This document shows positions 1 through 4,901 of a DNA stretch of 7,621 nucleotides, piece by piece. Numbering within the stretch: the first letter of the stretch is position 1; each line of letters starts with the position of its first letter. The position numbers and the translations under genes were made by a program. Where the stretch lies: positions 1 through 7,621 of the forward strand of contig JAIRPU010000179.1 of assembly GCA_031256815.1 (NCBI GenBank). Reading direction: 5' to 3'. The stretch comes from Spirochaetaceae bacterium. GTDB lineage: Bacteria; Spirochaetota; Spirochaetia; Treponematales; Breznakiellaceae. The notes below the pieces were generated by a model that ran no database searches, had not been told where the DNA came from, and saw nothing but the letters and a program-made list of their open reading frames with translations.

Positions 1-85
1 CCTTCTGTTTGGCGTTTTTATAAAAATTTCACAAAAAATAACACCAACCTCCCTGTAAACAAAGTTCTGCTTGATGATACCAAAT

Positions 86-100
86 CCCCCCCCCCCCCCC
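86..100. repeat. 15-base poly-C tract
   Basis: An uninterrupted run of 15 C follows CAAAT and is followed by GTCAATAG. It sits in otherwise AT-rich DNA, which makes it stand out. Runs of this length are prone to slipped-strand length change and are used as phase-variation switches in several bacteria, but no gene or promoter that it would switch can be identified with confidence here. A sequencing or assembly length error is also possible. Confidence 0.9.
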
Positions 101-107
101 GTCAATA

Positions 108-123
108 GTTTTTTGCAAAAAAC
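108..123. repeat. AT-rich perfect palindrome (16 bp)
   Basis: GTTTTTTG is followed directly by its reverse complement CAAAAAAC, giving a perfect 16-bp palindrome immediately 3' of the poly-C tract. It has no loop, so it would be a poor RNA hairpin. A protein-binding site or chance in A/T-run DNA are both possible. Confidence 0.6.
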
Positions 124-236
124 AGGCAAAATTCCTAAAAAAAGCGCTTAGCATTTGTTAAGTATTGCTGTTTCCAGGCGTGTAAATTGGGCTTTAAGTT
201 GTATTTGTTTATGTAGGTTTTGTCCTAAGATTTACA

Positions 237-247
237 GGGGGGGGGGG
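237..247. repeat. 11-base poly-G tract
   Basis: An uninterrupted run of 11 G follows TTTACA and precedes TGCGGC. It marks the exact switch from the AT-rich left part to the GC-rich palindrome block. It is the strand-complementary counterpart of the 15-C run 136 bp to the left, so the two could pair as an inverted repeat, although their flanks are not complementary. Confidence 0.9.
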
Positions 248-291
248 TGCGGCAGGCTTTATCGCCCGCCGCTGCGCGCGTACACATTCGC

Positions 292-329
292 CTGCCGCGG
301 CCTGCGCGTGAACGCAGGCCGCGGGGCAG
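292..329. repeat. GC-rich hairpin with CCTGCG/CGCAGG core
   Basis: The arms are CTGCCGCGGCCTGCG (292-306) and its complement at 313-329, with two extra bases bulged in the right arm and a 6-base loop CGTGAA. It is the first strong stem of the array. Confidence 0.75.
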
Positions 330-341
330 CGCACTTCAACC

Positions 342-374
342 GGCTGGGGCGTGTGGCGGCTGCACGCCCCAGCC
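342..374. repeat. 12-bp stem hairpin
   Basis: GGCTGGGGCGTG (342-353) and CACGCCCCAGCC (363-374) are perfect complements around a 9-base loop. No T-run follows on either strand, so it is not a classical intrinsic terminator. Confidence 0.8.
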
Positions 375-394
375 TTCGGCCGGCTTTAACGAAG

Positions 395-430
395 GCGGCG
401 GTATGCTTTGCCGGCAAAGCATACCGCCGC
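395..430. repeat. Perfect 36-bp palindrome
   Basis: The 18-mer GCGGCGGTATGCTTTGCC (395-412) is followed with no gap by its exact reverse complement (413-430). A 36-bp palindrome without any spacer is very unlikely by chance. It can extrude as a cruciform, and in RNA it would fold with a tight loop around GCCGGC. It is the longest perfect dyad seen in the window. Confidence 0.9.
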
Positions 431-467
431 GCCACCCGCCGCGCCGCAGGCGGCAGCTGGTTGCGGC

Positions 468-497
468 CCGCGGTCTGCGCACAAATGCAGACCGCGG
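468..497. repeat. 11-bp stem hairpin
   Basis: CCGCGGTCTGC (468-478) and GCAGACCGCGG (487-497) are perfect complements with an 8-base loop GCACAAAT. Confidence 0.8.
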
Positions 498-547
498 TTG
501 GCGATAAAGCCGCGCGAAGCGCGCTTCCACCCCACGCCCGCCTGCGG

Positions 548-576
548 CGGTTGCAGGCGGCCTCCACCTGCAACCG
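548..576. repeat. 10-bp stem hairpin
   Basis: CGGTTGCAGG (548-557) and CCTGCAACCG (567-576) are perfect complements around a 9-base loop. Confidence 0.75.
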
Positions 577-608
577 GCGAAACCGCGCACGCGGGTTCGC
601 AGGCCGGT

Positions 609-644
609 CGTCTTATGCGCCGCGGCTGCGCTGCGCATAAGACG
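609..644. repeat. 12-bp stem hairpin closing the array
   Basis: CGTCTTATGCGC (609-620) and GCGCATAAGACG (633-644) are perfect complements with a 12-base GC-rich loop. Outer GGCC bases can extend the stem with a bulge. After this hairpin the dense palindrome pattern stops. Confidence 0.8.
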
Positions 645-752
645 GCCTTAACACAAGCCGGCAAAAACCGCGCTTTCCGCTGTAATTCGCGCTTTCAGCG
701 CTCATTTCCGCTTCAATCGCTTGCGCGGGTGTCTGCAACCACCTTTTGTTCC

Positions 753-785
753 AAATAATTGCCCATGTCTGGACATAAATTATTT
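753..785. promoter_or_regulatory. AT-rich nested dyad, possible operator
   Basis: AAATAATT (753-760) pairs with AATTATTT (778-785), and inside it ATGTC (765-769) pairs with GACAT (772-776) across TG. The spacers between outer and inner arms are unequal (4 bases left, 1 base right). It is an AT-rich island of about 55 bp in GC-rich surroundings, roughly 150 bp before argH. It does not match the ArgR box closely enough to be named. It could be an operator or a structural relic. Confidence 0.35.
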
Positions 786-897
786 CTAATTCGGAATCGC
801 TGGTCCGACGCCGCCAGCCGCCGCAGGCCCCCGCCAGCCGCGCCACACGCCGCGTCACAGGCGGCCACACGCAGACCCGCACAAAATTTAACAAGTC

Positions 898-926
898 TTG
901 AACAGCAGCCTGCCCTGTGATAGCTT
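898..926 (+). promoter_or_regulatory. Weak candidate argH promoter
   Basis: TTGAAC (898-903) resembles a -35 box. Seventeen bases later TAGCTT (921-926) matches a -10 box only at positions 1, 2 and 6. If used, transcription would begin near 933, the argH start codon itself, which would give a leaderless or nearly leaderless message. That would agree with the absence of a Shine-Dalgarno sequence before argH. The -10 match is poor, so this remains a guess. Confidence 0.25.
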
Positions 927-932
927 TGTTTT

Positions 933-2339
933 ATGAATGTGGAAAAAACCAAAGTGCTTTGGGGCGGAAGGCTTGACGAAAAACCGGAAGAAGCCGCGTT
1001 TGCGTTTCAGGCCTCAATTGCAACAGACAAACGGCTTATAAAAGACGATATTGCGTTAAGCCGCGCACACGTCGCAATGCTTGGCGCACAGGGCATTATT
1101 CCACATAAAACAGCGGATTTGTTGGACTCCGCGCTTTGCGATATTGAACGCGAATTTAACGCTGGTTCCCTTAAAATAGATGTCGCCGCCGAGGATATTC
1201 ATTCATTTATAGAATCCGAACTTACCGCGCGGCTTGGAGATGAAGGACGGCGTGTTCATTCCGGACGCAGCCGCAACGACCAGGTTGTTACAGGCTTTCG
1301 TCTTTTTTTAAAGCGCACGGTTCCGGAGCTTATATGTGAAATTCGCGCTGCAGTCAAATTACTTCTTGAAAGAGCGGAAGAACATATCGAAACAATCATG
1401 CCTGGATACACTCATTTGCAGCGCGCGCAGCCTGTAACGCTTGGACATCATCTTGTCGCATGGGCGGCGGCGCTGGAACGTGATTCGGGCAGATTTTTTG
1501 ACGCGCTGCGCCGCCTGGACGAATGTCCGCTTGGCTCCGGCGCTCTTGCCGGCTCTACACTTAAATTGGACAGAGAAGCTGTCCGCGCCGCGCTTGGATT
1601 TGCGCGGCCATGTATAAATTCAATGGATGCGGTTGCAGCGCGCGATTTTGCCTCGGAGTTAGCCGCCGCCGCCGCCATATCTCAAACTAATCTATCGCGT
1701 TTTTGCGAAGACATTGTGTTGTGGGCCAGTGAGGAGTTCAAGTTTATAGAACTCTCCGAAGCATGGAGTACAGGCTCCTCAATAATGCCGCAGAAAAAAA
1801 ATCCGGACTTTGCCGAGCTTATCCGCGGAAAAAGCGCTCGTGTTACCGGAAACCTTGTTACTCTTTTAACATTGCAAAAAGGTCTGCCATACGCATATAA
1901 CAAGGATTTGCAGGAAGATAAAGAAGCGCTTTTCGACAGTCTTGATACATTAAGTTCATCGTACAAAATTTTCCGCGGAATGATTGCCGGCGCAAAATGG
2001 AACATAAAACGAATGAGCGCCGCCTGTAACGAAGGTTTTCTTGAAGCAACCGACGCGGCGGAATATCTTGTTGCCAAAGGTATGCCATTTCGCAGAGCGC
2101 ATGAGGCTGTTGCGGGAATTGTGCGCGATTGCATAAGCAGAGGCGAAACACGAATCGCCTGCCTGTCTCTTGAAGCGCTTAAAACTCATTCCAATCTTTT
2201 TGAATCTGATATTTTTGAAAAACTGTCTCCTAAAGTTTGTGTTGAATCGCGTTCGCTGCCAGGCGGCCCCTCGCCCTCCGCAGTTAAAATTCAAATTGAC
2301 GAATTAAAAAAACGAATAAACTCACCGGACGCCGCTTAA
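933..2339 (+). CDS. argH: Argininosuccinate lyase
   Basis: This enzyme cleaves argininosuccinate to arginine and fumarate, the last step of arginine biosynthesis, in the cytoplasm as a homotetramer of the fumarase/aspartase superfamily. At 468 residues it has the usual family length. Visible landmarks, in order, are the N-terminal LWGGR (9-13), SGRSRNDQV (110-118, where most relatives have TGRSRNDQV), MPGYTHLQRAQP (156-167) with the catalytic His161, the superfamily signature GSSIMPQKKNP (281-291) carrying the loop serine (282 or 283), LPYAYNKDLQEDKE (318-331), and GGPSPSAV near the C terminus. Nothing essential appears to be missing. The ATG at 933 is the first possible start because in-frame stops lie at 918 and 921. 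No Shine-Dalgarno sequence precedes it. Repeat-rich spacers on both sides suggest it is transcribed alone. Assignment to ArgH rather than another superfamily lyase rests on the N- and C-terminal motifs and is strong. Confidence 0.96.
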   Translation: MNVEKTKVLWGGRLDEKPEEAAFAFQASIATDKRLIKDDIALSRAHVAMLGAQGIIPHKTADLLDSALCDIEREFNAGSLKIDVAAEDIHSFIESELTARLGDEGRRVHSGRSRNDQVVTGFRLFLKRTVPELICEIRAAVKLLLERAEEHIETIMPGYTHLQRAQPVTLGHHLVAWAAALERDSGRFFDALRRLDECPLGSGALAGSTLKLDREAVRAALGFARPCINSMDAVAARDFASELAAAAAISQTNLSRFCEDIVLWASEEFKFIELSEAWSTGSSIMPQKKNPDFAELIRGKSARVTGNLVTLLTLQKGLPYAYNKDLQEDKEALFDSLDTLSSSYKIFRGMIAGAKWNIKRMSAACNEGFLEATDAAEYLVAKGMPFRRAHEAVAGIVRDCISRGETRIACLSLEALKTHSNLFESDIFEKLSPKVCVESRSLPGGPSPSAVKIQIDELKKRINSPDAA

Positions 2340-2512
2340 ACTGCGGATGCGGCCGTTCTGCGCAAGCGCAGAACGGGGAGCCACGCCCTGCGAACATTGG
2401 GTTGGGCGCGGCCGCGCAACAGCCGGCAATATGTGTCCGCCCTGTTGGTGGGGCTTCGCCCCTGTGCGGCCTGCGTACGCGGACGCGGACGCCGCTTCAT
2501 CCTCCTGGGGGG
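2340..2512. repeat. GC-rich hairpin spacer between argH and dapA-like gene
   Basis: This spacer resembles the left-hand array on a smaller scale. CCGTTCTGCGC (2353-2363) pairs perfectly with 2366-2376 across only two bases. GCGCGGCCGCGC (2406-2417) is a perfect 12-bp palindrome, and GGGGC-TTC-GCCCC (2450-2462) is a short stem. No gene is seen. The composition changes abruptly to AT-rich at about 2513. Confidence 0.75.
2353..2376 (+). terminator. Stable hairpin just after argH, possible terminator
   Basis: An 11-bp perfect stem lies 13 bp after the argH stop codon, where a terminator would be expected. There is no U-run after it, so it is not a standard intrinsic terminator. It may instead stabilise the 3' end of the message or be one more member of the local palindromes. 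Confidence 0.35.
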
Positions 2513-2513
2513 A

Positions 2514-2559
2514 TATACTAGTATAAAGACAGGGAGTATAATAAGATAAAGATAGAGGG
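2514..2559 (+). promoter_or_regulatory. AT-rich control region of the dapA-tct operon
   Basis: This short AT-rich stretch begins with a perfect 12-bp palindrome TATACTAGTATA (2514-2525), continues with a consensus -10 hexamer TATAAT (2537-2542), and ends with the ribosome binding site AGAGGG (2554-2559), seven bases before the ATG. There is no recognisable -35 box at the right distance, which may mean activator dependence. The palindrome would overlap the -35 position of that promoter and is a reasonable operator candidate. AGTATAA occurs twice, at 2520 and 2535. Confidence 0.4.
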
Positions 2560-2566
2560 TTGGCGA

Positions 2567-3457
2567 ATGAAAAAAATGCATGGTGTTATAACAGCAATGG
2601 TTACTCCGTTTACAAGTAACGATAAAATTGATATAGACACTTTGATTGCTTATACAAATTATTTAATTGAACATAAGGTTCATTGTTTGTACCCGTGCGG
2701 AACTACGGGAGAAATGCTAAAAATGAGCGCAGACGAACGCAAACTTGTTGCGGAAACTGTGATTAAGGCAGCGGCAAATCGTATACCGGTATACATACAT
2801 GTTGGCGCAATGACAACAAAAGAAACTGTTGAGCTTGCACGGCACGCTGAAAAAACAGGCGCGGACGGAATAGGCGTAGTAACGCCTCAGTTTTTTGGCG
2901 TAAACGAGAGAGAAATGGAAGAATACTTTGTACAGGCTGCCAACAGCGTCTCACCTGAAATGCCTGTATATCTTTATTGTATTCCACAATGCGCGGCAAA
3001 CGATTTAAGTCCCGCAGTTATTGAACGCATACTAAAACGAACAAAAAATGTAGTTGGGGTAAAGTACAGCTATCCTGATTTTTTAAGGGTAAAAGATTAT
3101 TTGTTATGCAATGACGGCAAGTTTTCTGTTGTTGTAGGAGCAGACAGACTCTTTCTGCCGGGTCTTGCAATGGGCTGCGATGGTACTGTTTCAGGCTGTT
3201 CCAATGTTGCCCCGGAATACTTTGTTAAAGTGTATGACGAGTTTAACAAAGGAGATATTGACGCTGCCCAAAAAGCGCAGGCGCTTGCCTCCAGCTTATG
3301 CGAAATTGTTAAAAACGGCTCAAACATGGCAATTTTTAAATATGCAATGGAAAGACGGGGACTTCCGGCGGCGTATATGAGAGCGCCCGCGCTTGATTTA
3401 ACAGATGCGGAGCGCAAAAAACTTGATTCTGAACTATCTGCTTTTTTTAAAGCTTAG
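2567..3457 (+). CDS. DapA/N-acetylneuraminate lyase family aldolase or dehydratase
   Basis: A class I, Schiff-base (beta/alpha)8 enzyme of 296 residues, the usual family length. The substrate-carboxylate loop GTTGE is at 45-49, the catalytic tyrosine is Tyr137 in YLYCIP, and the Schiff-base lysine is Lys166 in VVGVKYS; the 29-residue spacing fits the family. Two residues typical of true dihydrodipicolinate synthase appear to be absent. The position of E. coli DapA Arg138 aligns with Cys142, and that of Tyr107 aligns with Phe109 in TPQFFGVN. This argues against a lysine-biosynthesis role and for a catabolic aldolase or dehydratase acting on a 2-keto acid. The substrate cannot be read from sequence. 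The start is supported by AGAGGG seven bases upstream; the ATG at codon 4 is less well placed. It is 29 bp before tctC, so it is probably the first gene of the transporter operon and acts on what the transporter brings in, or on a product of it. Confidence 0.9.
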   Translation: MKKMHGVITAMVTPFTSNDKIDIDTLIAYTNYLIEHKVHCLYPCGTTGEMLKMSADERKLVAETVIKAAANRIPVYIHVGAMTTKETVELARHAEKTGADGIGVVTPQFFGVNEREMEEYFVQAANSVSPEMPVYLYCIPQCAANDLSPAVIERILKRTKNVVGVKYSYPDFLRVKDYLLCNDGKFSVVVGADRLFLPGLAMGCDGTVSGCSNVAPEYFVKVYDEFNKGDIDAAQKAQALASSLCEIVKNGSNMAIFKYAMERRGLPAAYMRAPALDLTDAERKKLDSELSAFFKA

Positions 3458-3473
3458 TTAAATATTTATTTTC

Positions 3474-3480
3474 AAGGAGA
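3474..3480 (+). promoter_or_regulatory. Strong ribosome binding site of tctC
   Basis: AAGGAGA lies six bases before the tctC ATG and is the best Shine-Dalgarno match of the operon. It fits a binding protein that must be made in excess over the membrane subunits. Confidence 0.8.
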
Positions 3481-3486
3481 AAAATA

Positions 3487-4437
3487 ATGAGAAAAATTGC
3501 CGGATTGTTTTTTGTGGCAATAATTTTGATTGCTGCGGGATGTTCAAAGGTTGAAAAATATCCATCAAAACAGATTGGCGTTGTAGTTGGTGCTTCCGCC
3601 GGCGGAACAAGTGATGTTGTAACACGCTTTTTGGCAAAGGCGGTAGAAGGCGAACTGGGAGTGCCTCTTGTTGTAACCAACAAGGCGGGCGGTTCAAGCG
3701 CAGTGGCTACAGAATATATGACGGCGCAAAAACCGGATGGGTATAACATAATGTATATGCCTGTAGAAAGCGCAATGATAAAAGCGTTGGGGCTTTCCAA
3801 TATCGAACCAAAAGACATTCGTTATTTTGCGCGCGCAATGACGCTTCCTGCCGCAATTGCTGTAAATGCGGAATCGCCGTATAAAAGTTTTGAGGAGCTA
3901 ATTGAGTTTGCCAAAACACATCCCGGCGAAATTAAAACAGGCAATGCGGGTACCGGTTCAATCTGGCACTTTGCCGCTGTAGGAATAGAAAAAGCCTGCG
4001 GCGTTAAATTTAATCATGTGCCCTTTGACGGCGGTGCTGCCGCTGCTACGGCATTAATGGGCGGCCACATTGATTTGGTAACAGTTGCGCCGGGCGAAAT
4101 TAAGTCCGGAGTAGAAAGCGGTAAATTAAGAGTTCTTGCCATAGCGGACAATCAGCGTTCGGCGCTATATCCTGATGTTCCTGCTTTTGCGGAACTTGGT
4201 TACACAGTAGAAGTGCTGGGCTGGGGGACTTTTGCCGCCCCCGGAAATACACCGGACGATGTTCTTAAAGTGCTGGAAGATTCATTTGCAAAAGCAATAC
4301 AGTCAAAAGAGTTTGAAGAGTTGTGCGTAAAATACGGCTTGACGCCCGCATATTTGAATGCCGCAGATACACAAAAGTTTGCGGAAGAACAGGCGGCGTG
4401 GTATCAAAAAGAGATACCTTCGCTTAATTTGCGTTAG
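3487..4437 (+). CDS. tctC: TTT transporter solute-binding lipoprotein TctC (Bug family)
   Basis: This is the extracytoplasmic binding component of a tripartite tricarboxylate transporter; it captures a carboxylate-type ligand and hands it to TctAB. Residues 1-19 form a lipoprotein signal: charged MRK, a hydrophobic stretch, and lipobox IAAGC with Cys19 as the predicted lipidation site. Bug-family landmarks follow: GASAGGTSDVVTRF (35-48), NKAGGSSAVA followed by KPDGY (82-86), GNAGTGSIWHFAA (152-164), HVPFDGG (177-183) with GGHIDL (192-197), and a block from GKLRVLAIA through YPDVPAFAELGY (212-239), then GWGTFAAPGNTP (245-256). The length of 316 residues is normal. Many relatives are soluble periplasmic proteins, so the lipid anchor is notable. 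Ligand identity cannot be deduced. The gene lies between the aldolase-like gene and tctB in a tight operon. Confidence 0.95.
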   Translation: MRKIAGLFFVAIILIAAGCSKVEKYPSKQIGVVVGASAGGTSDVVTRFLAKAVEGELGVPLVVTNKAGGSSAVATEYMTAQKPDGYNIMYMPVESAMIKALGLSNIEPKDIRYFARAMTLPAAIAVNAESPYKSFEELIEFAKTHPGEIKTGNAGTGSIWHFAAVGIEKACGVKFNHVPFDGGAAAATALMGGHIDLVTVAPGEIKSGVESGKLRVLAIADNQRSALYPDVPAFAELGYTVEVLGWGTFAAPGNTPDDVLKVLEDSFAKAIQSKEFEELCVKYGLTPAYLNAADTQKFAEEQAAWYQKEIPSLNLR

Positions 4438-4452
4438 CTTTCAGATAATATT

Positions 4453-4890
4453 ATGACAAAATCGGGCTTGCTTTTTTCGGGCGGGATGATTGCTATAGCG
4501 TTAGCATTTTTAATTCCTGCGTTAAAATTTCCCGGCACTTCAAGCGATGGAGCGCCGGGGCCCGGTTATTTTCCAATAATTATCTGCACTATAATTGTTT
4601 TATTATCGCTAATAACCGGAGTGGGTTATATAAAACACAAAGATGCGTATTTTCAAAGCAACGATACGGAACGTACAAATCTTTTTTGTCTTTTAATAAG
4701 CGCTATAGCAATAATAGTATATTCTGTTGCATTTATGTTTCTGCCTTTTATTCCGCTTACAATTGTATTTATAGGATTTTTAAATTGGTTTTATAAAAGA
4801 GCATGGAAGTTTAACATAATATTTTCGATTGTATTTACAGGCGTTTTATATTTTATATTTGCCAAATTTTTACATATAATGCTAAGATAG
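4453..4890 (+). CDS. tctB: TTT transporter small membrane subunit TctB
   Basis: This is the small membrane subunit that works with TctA. It has 145 residues with hydrophobic segments at about 5-24, 39-60, 77-94, 96-114 and 119-141; the middle pair may be counted as one long or two short helices, so four or five spans are possible. GPGYFP (36-41) before the second helix matches the GPxxFP pattern common in TctB proteins. Sequence conservation in this family is low, so identification rests mainly on size, topology, that motif and its place between tctC and tctA. It starts 15 bp after tctC with no clear Shine-Dalgarno sequence, which suggests translation by reinitiation and a low level relative to tctC. 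Confidence 0.9.
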   Translation: MTKSGLLFSGGMIAIALAFLIPALKFPGTSSDGAPGPGYFPIIICTIIVLLSLITGVGYIKHKDAYFQSNDTERTNLFCLLISAIAIIVYSVAFMFLPFIPLTIVFIGFLNWFYKRAWKFNIIFSIVFTGVLYFIFAKFLHIMLR

Positions 4891-4893
4891 GAG
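4889..4893 (+). promoter_or_regulatory. tctA ribosome binding site overlapping the tctB stop
   Basis: AGGAG overlaps the TAG stop of tctB (4888-4890) and sits eight bases before the tctA ATG. This arrangement couples tctA translation to the end of tctB. Confidence 0.7.
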
Positions 4894-4901
4894 CGCATCT
4901 T

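Larger units (their letters stand above)
248..660. repeat. GC-rich array of inverted repeats, no gene
   Basis: This block of about 410 bp is a near-continuous series of GC-rich inverted repeats with arms of about 10-18 bp: 292-329, 342-374, 395-430, 468-497, 548-576 and 609-644, plus a perfect 12-bp palindrome GAAGCGCGCTTC at 516-527. The arms mostly differ in sequence from one hairpin to the next, so it is not a simple tandem of one element. Several open frames cross it on both strands. Their Arg/Ala/Pro-rich translations mirror each other across the palindromes, as expected from composition rather than coding, and none has a convincing ribosome binding site. Likely roles are a mobile or REP-like palindromic element, a transcription barrier, or a structured RNA; the sequence does not decide. 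Confidence 0.8.
661..932. other. Intergenic spacer before argH
   Basis: No credible gene is seen in this 272-bp stretch. It contains the AT-rich dyad at 753-785, two copies of CCGCCAGCCGC (811-821 and 831-841), and a 27-bp segment at 839-865 that matches 24 of 27 bases of 428-454 inside the palindrome array. The repeat material therefore extends beyond the hairpin block proper. A possible argH promoter lies at its right end. Confidence 0.6.

Noticed and set aside
1..108. Plus-strand frame open from the left edge to TAG at 106-108, reading through the poly-C tract
   Set aside because: Thirty-five open codons at a window edge are not significant, the translation is low in complexity and nothing in it is recognisable. 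It could be the end of a gene, but the sequence cannot show it.
248..660. CRISPR array
   Set aside because: The repeats are inverted and differ from one to the next. There is no constant direct repeat with regular spacers.
155..894. Several open frames of about 80-160 codons on both strands in the left region
   Set aside because: They are Arg/Ala/Pro-rich, overlap each other on both strands, and mirror one another across the palindromes. They lack ribosome binding sites and recognisable domains, so they are by-products of GC-rich composition.
1682..2134. 150-codon minus-strand frame inside argH
   Set aside because: It lies opposite the most conserved part of ArgH, including its signature motif, and shows no domain of its own.
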